From: Candidatus Zixiibacteriota bacterium
GTDB lineage: Bacteria; Zixibacteria; MSB-5A5; GN15; FEB-12
Reading direction: 5' to 3'
DNA: 9,299 bases
Assembly (NCBI GenBank): GCA_023132995.1
Contig: JAGLXI010000304.1
Coordinates: 1-9,299 of the forward strand
The position numbers and the translations under genes were made by a program. This document shows, one piece after another, positions 1 through 6,310 of the stretch; the stretch's first letter is position 1; every line of letters begins with the position of its first letter. The notes below the pieces were generated by a model. It was not told the origin of the DNA and did not search any database. It saw only the letters and a list, made by a program, of their open reading frames with translations.

Positions 1-178
1 TAGTGTCGGTCCGGACATAGATCAGAGTACGGTTGTCAACAAGACCGAAGAGGCTGGCGCCATCAGAGAAGGCAGCAGCGCCGGACGAGGTCGGGTCGAC
101 CTGACCGTCATCGTCGCTGCAGCCAAAGGCAAGGGAGACCAGCAGCAACCCGGTGATGAGAATTCTGAGTCGGGGCAT
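1..178 (-). CDS. Putative lipoprotein, N-terminal part (gene runs off the left edge)
   Basis: Reading the minus strand from the ATG at 178-176 gives 59 codons open to the window edge. The protein starts with a short basic n-region (MPRLR), a hydrophobic core at about residues 6-18, and then A-F-G-C with Cys20 followed by Ser and three Asp. This looks like a type II (lipoprotein) signal peptide with an imperfect lipobox, since Phe sits at -2. Cys20 would be lipidated and the mature chain exported to the envelope. The start is supported by an AAGGAG Shine-Dalgarno sequence (complement of 184-189) five bases upstream. The function of the mature part is not recognisable from the roughly 40 residues visible. 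The gene runs away from the phage-type cassette and looks like a host gene flanking it. Confidence 0.75.
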   Translation of the reverse strand, partial: MPRLRILITGLLLVSLAFGCSDDDGQVDPTSSGAAAFSDGASLFGLVDNRTLIYVRTDT

Positions 179-217
179 GGCTACTCCTTTTCTTTCTATC
201 AAGTTGCCCCGGCAGGA

Positions 218-228
218 GTGACTCCGTC
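218..228 (+). repeat. Left copy of an 11-base direct repeat bordering the cassette
   Basis: GTGACTCCGTC here is repeated at 7639-7649. This copy lies in the gap between the divergent lipoprotein gene and the first cassette gene, and partly overlaps an 11-base palindrome, GGAGTGACTCC, at 215-225. An 11-base match is expected several times by chance in a window this size, so only its position at both cassette borders makes it notable. A role as an attachment site or target duplication is unproven. Confidence 0.3.
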
Positions 229-248
229 AACAAAAAAGGAAGAATGTA

Positions 249-560
249 ATGGCTAATGGTCAGAATGCGGTCGGTCTCCGTCTGTCCGGACCACTGATCA
301 ATTTCATCACGATTGTACTCGGTATCGCTGCCGGCTACTTTCTCACGATTCAGTCGCTGAAAATCGAGCTGGCCGCCAAGGCCGAAGCGGCAGTGGTGGG
401 AACGCTCGACAAGAAACTGGCCGGTTTTGAGGTGATTCTGAAACAGGGGGTGGTTAACAAAGAGGAGTTCTACCGGTTTTCCAGAGATGTCGAAGCCAGG
501 CTCACCCGGATAGAGTTCTACGTCACCGATAAGCCAGGAGGACAAATTGGAGAAAAATGA
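249..560 (+). CDS. Small single-span membrane protein, first gene of the capsid cassette (holin-like or anchor, unproven)
   Basis: This encodes 103 residues. One strongly hydrophobic helix at about residues 13-34 is followed by a charged, helical soluble part at about 38-95 that looks coiled-coil prone. AAGGAAG at 236-242 lies six bases before the ATG. It is the first plus-strand gene after the divergent lipoprotein gene and overlaps the next gene by 14 bases, so the two are probably translationally coupled. Small membrane proteins at the edge of phage structural modules are often holins or lysis accessory proteins, but most holins have two or three spans and no endolysin lies next to it. It could equally anchor another cassette product to the inner membrane. 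No family is recognised; the membrane span is the only firm statement. Confidence 0.75.
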   Translation: MANGQNAVGLRLSGPLINFITIVLGIAAGYFLTIQSLKIELAAKAEAAVVGTLDKKLAGFEVILKQGVVNKEEFYRFSRDVEARLTRIEFYVTDKPGGQIGEK

Positions 561-960
561 CCGAGTGAGGGCCTATGTCGACGAGTTGCGGGTCAGCCTT
601 GAAAAGGAGAATGTCTCGCAGATTGATTTCGACCATCTCAAGAGTTGGCTGTCGGACATTTCCGGGCTGTGCCGTCAGGTGGATCACCTGAATGCGGAGA
701 TGCGGACACTTCGTGAAGATCTGATAGGTCGCATCGGAGGAACAGCAAAAGCGGTGGCAGCCGTGGAAAGAAGCGGCGCAGCGATGCAGAGTGTCCTGGC
801 ATATCTGGAAACGCTGCCGACCTTGGGGGCCGACGAACTGATCAGTCATTACCGTAAAGCGTCAGCCCGGTTCCGCGATGCCTTTCCCGGCAGTTTCGGG
901 CCACTCGTTTCCCGGGGCAAACGGAAGGGAGAGGCGCGGGACCCGGCTGTCTTCAAATGA
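547..960 (+). CDS. Hypothetical coiled-coil protein (possible scaffold or partner of the membrane protein)
   Basis: This encodes 137 residues with a TTG start. AGGAGG at 536-541 is five bases upstream, which makes the unusual start credible even though it lies inside the end of the previous gene. The protein is almost wholly helical and highly charged. Residues about 25-75 have a heptad-like pattern consistent with a coiled coil, and the C-terminus is basic. It has no signal peptide or membrane span, so it should be cytoplasmic. It sits just upstream of the decoration and major capsid genes, where tailed phages often keep scaffold or protease genes, but no protease motif is visible. A scaffold role is inference from position and helical character. 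A partner of the membrane protein encoded upstream, through the 14-base overlap, is equally possible. Confidence 0.7.
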   Translation: MEKNDRVRAYVDELRVSLEKENVSQIDFDHLKSWLSDISGLCRQVDHLNAEMRTLREDLIGRIGGTAKAVAAVERSGAAMQSVLAYLETLPTLGADELISHYRKASARFRDAFPGSFGPLVSRGKRKGEARDPAVFK

Positions 961-1041
961 TCACGTGGGATATCCTTTCCCGACCATGAGGGATGCACTC
1001 CCGGTCACACCAAGCTAACCACACTGTTGAGAGGAAAAAAC

Positions 1042-1461
1042 ATGACCGTACGAGACCAGAACCTGGAAGCAATAGCGCCGGTGCTGGCGACTTTCAAGAT
1101 TCATCAGACAAGCAGTGTCGATGATCTGAAGGATACCAATATCGGTGAGCCGGTTAAGTTAACCGGCAGTAATGAAGTCGGTCCGATCGGCTCCGGGAAT
1201 CAACTCCTGGGCAAACTGATCAGCCTGACCCTCAGCGATAACGACGACGGCGACCGCCTGGCCACAGTGCAGGTAGGTGGTATCTGCCGTCTGGCAATTT
1301 CCACGACCTACCCGGTAGTAGGCAACCGCGTCGTCGGTGGCTCCTCCGGCACGGTCATCCAGGCGCCGACGGTGGCGTCCGACCCGGCCGGGGGCAACGT
1401 CGCCCGCGGAACGGTGCTGGAGATCAACGGCACCACTGACTGTCTCATTCTGCTCAATTAG
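1042..1461 (+). CDS. Probable capsid decoration (cement) protein, DUF2190-like
   Basis: This encodes 139 residues and sits immediately before the major capsid gene, the usual place for a head decoration protein. It is beta-rich and small. Residues about 56-138 carry the pattern I associate with capsid cement proteins: a Gly-rich turn, A-T-V-Q-V-G-G, a P-V-V-G turn, and a final G-T-V-L-E segment leading to a hydrophobic end. Such proteins bind outside an HK97-type shell at its symmetry axes and stabilise it. I chose the ATG at 1042 because GAGAGGA at 1029-1035 is correctly spaced for it. A TTG at 1027 would place that ribosome-binding site inside the coding region. The 80-base gap upstream holds no convincing promoter. 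The family call rests on pattern and position, not on a search. Confidence 0.65.
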   Translation: MTVRDQNLEAIAPVLATFKIHQTSSVDDLKDTNIGEPVKLTGSNEVGPIGSGNQLLGKLISLTLSDNDDGDRLATVQVGGICRLAISTTYPVVGNRVVGGSSGTVIQAPTVASDPAGGNVARGTVLEINGTTDCLILLN

Positions 1462-1473
1462 GAAGGAAAAGCC

Positions 1474-2577
1474 ATGGATTTAAGTGAATTCCTGAACTCC
1501 CCCGCTTGCGCCGGGCTGAAACGCGAAATCGACCAGGAGCTTCCGGCCTCGGCGGTCGACCTCAGCCGGGCGGCAGGCATCGACGTTACCAAAGACCTCT
1601 ATCTCGAGGCCGACAACCGGGGGCTGACGTTGTCGGAGCTTCTGGAGTGCGACGAATACGACCCGTCACCTTTGGGCTGCCCCTTAGATGCCTTCGAAAG
1701 GCAACTGGCCCTGGCCGGGGTTCGTCTTGCCGGCAAGACCCCCAGCACGGTGGAGCAGTTCTTCCAGCAGGCGCCGGCTCTGTTGCCGGAGTTTATGCTA
1801 CGCGAAATCAAGAAGGGGCAGGCCATGCGCCCCGAGCTTGGCCGCCTGGTGGCCAACTCCACCACCGTGGCCAGCAACAGCTACACGCCGTTTTTCATTG
1901 ATACCAGCGAAGATGCCAAGTTCTCGCTTCGGCCTATCGGCGACGGCGCCGACGTGCCGCAGCTCCTGGTCACGGAACAGAATCACGCCGTCAATGTGAC
2001 CGATTACGGCCTGGCCCTGAAAGCCAGCTACAAGGCCCTGCGCTACCGGACCACCTCGCAGTTCCGCGTTCTCATGTGGTACATCGGCTTTAAGATCCAG
2101 ACCGACAAGATCGGGATGGTGGTGAACTGTATTGTCAACGGGGACGGCAACAACAACGCCGCGGCAGTAATCAACACGGCAACCAGCGGCACTCTCGCCT
2201 ACGACGATCTGATCAGCCTTTGGGCGCAGTTCTCGCCGTTTGAACTGAACACGATCGTCTGTCACGTCAACCAGATGAAGGCGATCCTCACCCTGGACGA
2301 GTTCAAGGACCCCATGGCCGGCTACCGCTTCCAGCAGAGCGGCGACCTGTTCAGCCCGCTTGGAGCCACCCTTGTCCGCTCCGATGAGGTCGACAACGAT
2401 CTGATCATCGGACTCGACAGTCGGTTCGCGGTGGAGGAAGTGATAACCCAGCCGCTGATGATCGAGTACGACAAGGTGATTGATCAGCGATTCGAAGAGG
2501 CCGTTGTTTCCGAGTCGGTCACTTACGCCAAAGTGATCAAGGAGGCCGCGGCCGTACTGGATACGGTGTACAGTTAA
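1474..2577 (+). CDS. HK97-fold phage major capsid protein
   Basis: This encodes 367 residues and is the shell-forming protein of a tailed-phage-type capsid. The visible architecture runs in this order: an N-terminal region at about 1-100, largely helical and acidic, resembling a delta or scaffolding domain; an N-arm and E-loop region at about 115-175; a P-domain strand and long spine helix at about 175-222; an A-domain at about 238-330 with the pattern L-A-Y-D-D-L-I-S-L-W followed by N-T-I-V-C; and a closing P-domain strand at about 335-360. This order and the length match HK97-type capsid proteins. GGAAGGA at 1461-1467 overlaps the stop of the decoration gene and is well spaced for the ATG. 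No prohead protease, portal or terminase gene is adjacent. At 367 residues with a long N-terminal extension it is larger than a typical encapsulin. Confidence 0.85.
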   Translation: MDLSEFLNSPACAGLKREIDQELPASAVDLSRAAGIDVTKDLYLEADNRGLTLSELLECDEYDPSPLGCPLDAFERQLALAGVRLAGKTPSTVEQFFQQAPALLPEFMLREIKKGQAMRPELGRLVANSTTVASNSYTPFFIDTSEDAKFSLRPIGDGADVPQLLVTEQNHAVNVTDYGLALKASYKALRYRTTSQFRVLMWYIGFKIQTDKIGMVVNCIVNGDGNNNAAAVINTATSGTLAYDDLISLWAQFSPFELNTIVCHVNQMKAILTLDEFKDPMAGYRFQQSGDLFSPLGATLVRSDEVDNDLIIGLDSRFAVEEVITQPLMIEYDKVIDQRFEEAVVSESVTYAKVIKEAAAVLDTVYS

Positions 2578-2582
2578 TCTGA

Positions 2583-2611
2583 TCGGGGGTCTGCCTATTG
2601 CAGGCCCCCGA
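2583..2611 (+). promoter_or_regulatory. Strong intergenic RNA hairpin after the capsid gene
   Basis: A 12-pair stem, including one G-U pair, closes a five-base CUAUU loop. Residues 2583-2594 pair with 2600-2611, and the stem contains a run of five G-C pairs. It begins six bases after the capsid stop codon and ends 16 bases before the next start. No T-run follows, so it is not a standard intrinsic terminator. A hairpin here could protect the 3' end of a processed capsid mRNA or reduce read-through, giving more capsid than downstream products. The structure is seen directly; the role is inference. Confidence 0.65.
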
Positions 2612-2627
2612 CATCCACAGGTGAGAG

Positions 2628-4043
2628 ATGCAAAAGAAGATAACCGAAACCACCGCTGCCTATGGCCTGGGGATAGCCCCCGGCAGGAAACTCTTCCGGA
2701 TCCCCTCCGGGCAGTACCGGGGAAGGCTGGCGGCCATCGTGCAGACGTCGGGATCGACGCTGAAACTGTCGTGGGCTGACACGCCGTACAGTTCCTGGTC
2801 CGAGCCGACTACCGTTGCCAACGACGCCTCCGACCTCCCCTTTGACTGTGTCATGGACAATGACGGCAACATCTATATCGTATACTCTGAGGCGTCGACC
2901 AAGTACCTCGTCTCGCGGAAGCTGCATTTTTCCGGGGGAAGCTGGTCACCGGGGGTGACGCGAACGGTCTACAATGTCAATGAGTCATATTATCCTTCAA
3001 TTGATGTCGAGAGCGGCGGCAAGCTCTGGGTCAGCTGGTCGCGGAAGACGGGCGGCTTCTACTATCTTCACGCGAAATCCTCGACCGACTCCGGAACCAC
3101 CTGGGGAAGTGGTCCGACGGACGAAGGTGACGTTCTCTCGGGCGGCACTTCGTCCCTGTATTCCAGACTGATGGCCGGCATCAGTGATATCTACATCGTG
3201 TACATGCACACGGGGGATACCATCTCGATGCTCTCCCGGCCCGTCAGCGGCGGCGACTGGACCCCGGTGCTCGACGTGGCCACCTGTTCGGGGGATTTCG
3301 ACGACAACTTCGACGCCGCCCTCTCCGATAGCGGCCTTTTGGGAGTGGTGTTCGATCAGGAGGCGTTGAAATACCGCGAGTTCGACGGCGTCAACTGGGG
3401 TCCGGTGGTCGCTCTCGACGATAACGAGGGTGTCTGCCCCCAATTGTATTTCAACGACAATGTCCCTGTGGTGGTGTACCTGTCGGAGCAAGCGTCGGAC
3501 CAGATGCTGATCAAGCACACCAATCGCAGCACCGGCAGTTTCTCCACCCCCGAGGTGCTTGATCCGGCGGCGCAACAATTTGACTCAGTAGTGCTTTACA
3601 ATGCCACCGCCTCGTCCTACGCCGACCTGACCAGTGCTGCTGCCAGCGCCACCACTGCCGACGTGTACCACCCGAGTTCCAACGTTCTGGTCAAGGAGTC
3701 CGCCGACCTGTTGCTGCTCGGGATGAATTGCCGTTTTCGCTATGTCAAGTTCCTGTTGTCCACGTCCGGTTCCGGAGGCACGGTGAGTTACAGCTACTGG
3801 GACGGCTCCAACTGGAGCGCGTTCACACCGTCCGGAGGAGGCTTCAACCTCGACGCCACCGACCGCGACCTCCTTTTGTGGGATGACTACACGTCGATGC
3901 AGGCAGACTGGCAGAAAACATCGGTCAACGGGAGTGTCCGTTTCTGGATCAAGGTCGAGGTGACATCCGCTTTTTCCACCGGTGGAGTGGGAAGCCGGAT
4001 AACGGCAATATCAGACCTTGGCCCCATCATTGTCAGGAGATAG
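2628..4043 (+). CDS. Sialidase-like (BNR/Asp-box) beta-propeller protein with added C-terminal domain; probable particle surface protein
   Basis: This encodes 471 residues. Residues about 20-315 contain five or six repeats of about 45-50 residues in which a Trp-rich strand (W-S-E-P, W-S-P, W-T-P, W-G-P) precedes an Asp/Gly turn and a hydrophobic strand ending in V-x-Y or V-x-W, as in sialidase-type propellers. A canonical Asp box, S-T-D-S-G-T-T-W, lies at about 152-159, and F-R-I-P at 23-26 resembles the N-terminal motif of sialidases. Residues about 320-471 form a separate beta-rich domain with Y-W-D-G-S-N-W and F-W-I-K-V motifs. There is no signal peptide, so the protein is probably cytoplasmic until assembly. 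Lying directly after the capsid gene, it may be a glycan-binding spike or fibre. The Arg triad, Tyr/Glu pair and acid Asp of active sialidases cannot be assigned, so enzymatic activity is not claimed. AGGTGA at 2619-2624 is a rather close ribosome-binding site. Confidence 0.65.
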   Translation: MQKKITETTAAYGLGIAPGRKLFRIPSGQYRGRLAAIVQTSGSTLKLSWADTPYSSWSEPTTVANDASDLPFDCVMDNDGNIYIVYSEASTKYLVSRKLHFSGGSWSPGVTRTVYNVNESYYPSIDVESGGKLWVSWSRKTGGFYYLHAKSSTDSGTTWGSGPTDEGDVLSGGTSSLYSRLMAGISDIYIVYMHTGDTISMLSRPVSGGDWTPVLDVATCSGDFDDNFDAALSDSGLLGVVFDQEALKYREFDGVNWGPVVALDDNEGVCPQLYFNDNVPVVVYLSEQASDQMLIKHTNRSTGSFSTPEVLDPAAQQFDSVVLYNATASSYADLTSAAASATTADVYHPSSNVLVKESADLLLLGMNCRFRYVKFLLSTSGSGGTVSYSYWDGSNWSAFTPSGGGFNLDATDRDLLLWDDYTSMQADWQKTSVNGSVRFWIKVEVTSAFSTGGVGSRITAISDLGPIIVRR

Positions 4044-4045
4044 CT

Positions 4046-4858
4046 ATGGCGTACACCAACGTTGAATTGATCCGGCATCATCTGGTGGCCACCTACCCCG
4101 TCCGGGACCGTGTGTTCGACCAGTCACTGGTGTTTGACGGAAGCGACTACATAACTTTTGCCGGCGGCGCGGTGGAGGCTGCCTCGTTCCTGGTCAAATC
4201 CATCCAGAGTCACGAGCCTACTCGCGCGGCCGTCACACTCAACGGTATGACGGTGGTTCTGACATCGTCGCCGTTAGTGCCCGGCTCGGTGGTGGTTGCT
4301 TCAGATAGCTCACTCGGCACAGTCTACGTGGAGAACGTCGACTACGCCATCAACTACGCCGAGGGGGAACTGACGATCAAGAGCGGGGGAGACCTCAGCG
4401 TCGGCATGACCGTCACCATTTGGTATGTGGCCTACAACTTGTACTCCAGCGCCACCGACTACCAGCTTCAAGCCGACCACGGTGAGATCAAGAGGTTAGC
4501 CGGGGGGGATATCGTCGCCGGTGAAACTGTCTACCTCGACTATTCACCGGTGTACCAGAGCTACACCGAGCAGGTCCTGACCAATGCCATCGCCGAGGCC
4601 AACGGTACGATTGAGCGCGAGGTGGATCCGGACGGTCAGTTCGGCGCCGATCCCACTTTGCAGGCCGCGGCAACCTATCGCGCCTTGGAGATCGTCTGCC
4701 GCGCCTCAGCCGCCAGGGAGCTTTCCGGCCGCAGCGGGCAGGACCGCCCGGCCCTGGTCTGGATGCAACTGGCCGACGCCTTTGCCGATCGGTCGGTGCG
4801 ACTGCTTTCAACTTTCCGTCCCCCGCTTGCCGGGCCGACGGCACCCGTTAAGAGCTGA
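4046..4858 (+). CDS. Probable phage structural protein, head-tail connector-type
   Basis: This encodes 270 residues, starting two bases after the previous stop, with AGGAG at 4035-4039 six bases before the ATG. Residues about 25-170 are beta-rich, with Tyr/Asp-rich patterns such as V-D-Y-A-I-N-Y followed by G-E-L-T-I and Y-L-D-Y-S-P that are typical of phage structural proteins. Residues about 172-255 are mainly alpha-helical: an initial helix with an Asn/Glu-rich turn, a D-P-D-G loop, then Ala-rich helices with conserved-looking Arg. This helical part resembles the head-tail adaptor (gp6-like) proteins that sit under the portal ring. The assignment is by pattern and by position two genes after the capsid gene. 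If correct it is odd, because no portal or tail gene is present in this cassette. It could instead be a bespoke joint between shell and surface protein. Confidence 0.5.
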   Translation: MAYTNVELIRHHLVATYPVRDRVFDQSLVFDGSDYITFAGGAVEAASFLVKSIQSHEPTRAAVTLNGMTVVLTSSPLVPGSVVVASDSSLGTVYVENVDYAINYAEGELTIKSGGDLSVGMTVTIWYVAYNLYSSATDYQLQADHGEIKRLAGGDIVAGETVYLDYSPVYQSYTEQVLTNAIAEANGTIEREVDPDGQFGADPTLQAAATYRALEIVCRASAARELSGRSGQDRPALVWMQLADAFADRSVRLLSTFRPPLAGPTAPVKS

Positions 4859-4869
4859 AGGGAGATACC

Positions 4870-5244
4870 ATGTTACCTGGATTGGAAAAAGTGAAGTCGC
4901 ATCGGGTGTGGTTCGTGCCCGGTTTCGCCGTCTGGGGCCTGGCGGGATGGAGCGAGATCGAGTTTGTGACGCTGGAGCAAGTGGGTTCCGACGTATCGGC
5001 TCTGTTCGGCGCCGTCGACGTAGGCGACAACGCTCAGCAGGTGGCTTTCAGCGACCTGACCGATCATCGCGGCAGCCAACTGCCGTCCACGATCAGCATG
5101 CCGCGGATTCTTATACGGCCCAAAACCAACGAAACGGCCTTCATTGTGGGCGACGAATCGAACGAGAGCTTCAAGATAGCCCGCGACCCGGATTCTGCCG
5201 GGCCGGTGACGGTGGATCTGCTGGTAGTCGAGATGGGTGGCTAA
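4870..5244 (+). CDS. Small beta-rich probable structural protein, unknown family
   Basis: This encodes 124 residues. AAGGGAG at 4858-4864 overlaps the end of the previous gene and is five bases from the ATG. The protein has no signal peptide or membrane span and is mostly predicted beta strand. It has an N-terminal aromatic-rich segment (V-W-F-V-P-G-F) at about 13-19 and a Pro/Arg-rich strand region at about 78-84. It ends with a closing strand V-D-L-L-V-V-E-M-G-G at about 115-124. Size, fold type and position between a connector-like gene and a helical basic protein fit a head-completion or minor virion protein. I do not recognise the family and claim no function. Confidence 0.6.
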   Translation: MLPGLEKVKSHRVWFVPGFAVWGLAGWSEIEFVTLEQVGSDVSALFGAVDVGDNAQQVAFSDLTDHRGSQLPSTISMPRILIRPKTNETAFIVGDESNESFKIARDPDSAGPVTVDLLVVEMGG

Positions 5245-5245
5245 G

Positions 5246-5542
5246 ATGCCCGCCAACCGCAAGACTGAACGGGACCTATCCCAGGATCTGTCGATGTTTG
5301 ATGATCTCATCAAGCTCCACTACCGCGGACTACTGAAAAGTATTGAAGAAAACCCTAAACTGGGAGACTTTCTTAAAATGATTGAACTGCGACGAAAACT
5401 TGCCCCTGACGACTCCGAGCAGAAGAGATTCTGGAAGATGCTGGCGAAGATTCGTCGGGAAGCCCTGAGCGGGAAGGAGACAGGGAAACCGGTCTCCGTA
5501 AAAAGAAAGGCCGCCAGGAAGAAATCAGGAGGGGCACCTTGA
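5246..5542 (+). CDS. Small basic helical protein, possible nucleic-acid binding (terminase-small-subunit-like by style only)
   Basis: This encodes 98 residues from the ATG at 5246, directly after the previous stop. A GTG at 5237 would add three residues and overlap that gene by eight bases. The GGGTGG at 5235-5240 fits the ATG better. The protein is helical: residues about 10-35 and 38-53 form amphipathic helices, a third helix spans about 57-75, and the tail at about 80-95 is rich in Lys and Arg (K-R-K-A-A-R-K-K). A compact helical body with a basic tail suits a nucleic-acid-binding or small terminase-like protein, but the usual partner, the large terminase, is not downstream. An internal cargo or scaffold function is also possible. 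Its last four bases overlap the TTG start of the next gene. Confidence 0.6.
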   Translation: MPANRKTERDLSQDLSMFDDLIKLHYRGLLKSIEENPKLGDFLKMIELRRKLAPDDSEQKRFWKMLAKIRREALSGKETGKPVSVKRKAARKKSGGAP

Positions 5543-6297
5543 GCAGAATACGTCTGATGACCCTTGCCGGAGCTTTCCTGATGTGCGCGTCCGGTTTTTC
5601 TGCGGTCGTGGTGGATACCCTCAAGGGGACATCCGATGTGCAGGACTGCGCTATTTATGACTACACGGGCTGCGATGGTGAGCGCCCCGGAGAGAATTGT
5701 CAGCGATACAATGGGGGGAATATCTATAATCTTGGCACGGGGTACATCGCCGCCCACAAACAACGTCGGACGCTTATCATGCTGCCGGGCTGGAACGGGA
5801 CGGTGCCGGATTCCTCTGAGTTCCAGGTGTACTGTAAATTGGAACAAGACACCCAGGATCGCACCATGCTCTTGTACCCGGTGACGACCCGGTGGTATGA
5901 GGGAGAAGAAGTTGCGGGGGGCGTCGGCGATTATCCCGACCCGGACAGCGGCGCTACCTGGCTTCACGCATACCTTGATGTCGGTGATGGCGATTCGGTC
6001 AACTGGACCAGTGGCGGGGGTGACTACATCACCGACATTGCCTGCAGCACCATAGTCACCGACACGGGACAGTACTTCACGTTCAGAAACTTCAACCGCA
6101 TCCTCAACTACTGGGATACGTCCGGGTCGAACTACGGGTTTATCTTGATGATGGCCGGTGAGTTCCCGTCGAACTACAGCGACAAGACAATAAGATCAAC
6201 GAAGTACGCCGACAACACCCCTATAGCGATTATCTATAATACGGGGCCGGACGCACAGCCGTCGCGTCGGCGCAGAATGATCATGACAAACAGGTGA
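5539..6297 (+). CDS. Exported DNRLRE-like beta-sandwich protein
   Basis: This encodes 252 residues with a TTG start that overlaps the previous stop (TTGA). AGGAGG at 5527-5532 is six bases upstream and decides this start. Residues 1-22 form a signal peptide with basic n-region, hydrophobic core and a likely cut after S-A at 22. The mature part has the layout of DNRLRE-type domains: an early strand with a Gly-rich G-G-N-I-Y-N-L-G-T-G segment at about 59-68, R-R-T-L-I-M-L-P-G-W at about 76-85, a strand ending in Y-P-V-T-T-R-W-Y-E-G at about 113-122, and a T-W-L-H-A-Y segment at about 140-145. Such domains occur in extracellular and phage appendage proteins and probably bind glycans or pack as stalk modules. 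The C-terminus ends in four Arg residues. Export is unusual for a gene inside a capsid operon. Confidence 0.65.
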   Translation: MSRIRLMTLAGAFLMCASGFSAVVVDTLKGTSDVQDCAIYDYTGCDGERPGENCQRYNGGNIYNLGTGYIAAHKQRRTLIMLPGWNGTVPDSSEFQVYCKLEQDTQDRTMLLYPVTTRWYEGEEVAGGVGDYPDPDSGATWLHAYLDVGDGDSVNWTSGGGDYITDIACSTIVTDTGQYFTFRNFNRILNYWDTSGSNYGFILMMAGEFPSNYSDKTIRSTKYADNTPIAIIYNTGPDAQPSRRRRMIMTNR

Positions 6298-6310
6298 AGG
6301 GGCGCATGAT

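Noticed and set aside
179..248. Divergent promoters between the lipoprotein gene and the cassette
   Set aside because: A TTGACG on the minus strand (complement of 225-230) has no good -10 element at normal spacing, and no plus-strand pair stands out. Promoters are likely here by logic, but I cannot place them.
961..1041. Possible promoter or hairpin in the 80-base gap before the decoration gene
   Set aside because: Only a short, asymmetrically bulged stem (GACC...GGTC around GGGA...TCCC) can be drawn, and no convincing -35/-10 pair is present. Apart from the ribosome-binding site I see nothing firm here.
1798..2265. Minus-strand open frame of about 155 codons
   Set aside because: It is antisense to the most conserved-looking part of the capsid gene, without ribosome-binding site or motif.
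1474..2577. The capsid protein as an encapsulin
   Set aside because: It is about 100 residues longer than typical encapsulins, has a delta-like N-terminal region, and is preceded by a cement-type protein and followed by connector-like and surface genes. No recognisable encapsulin cargo enzyme is adjacent. A shared HK97 fold does not make it an encapsulin.
2997..3578. Minus-strand open frame of about 193 codons
   Set aside because: It is antisense to the beta-propeller gene, whose repeats and motifs are clearly real in the plus frame; the His/Val-rich antisense product has no recognisable features.
4584..5336. Plus-strand open frame of about 250 codons in another frame
   Set aside because: The product is extremely Arg/Pro-rich, overlaps three better-supported genes and has no ribosome-binding site; it is a high-GC out-of-frame shadow.
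5320..5967. Long minus-strand open frame (about 215 codons)
   Set aside because: It lies across two plus-strand genes with good ribosome-binding sites and a signal peptide, and its product has the low-complexity look of an antisense frame with no recognisable motif.
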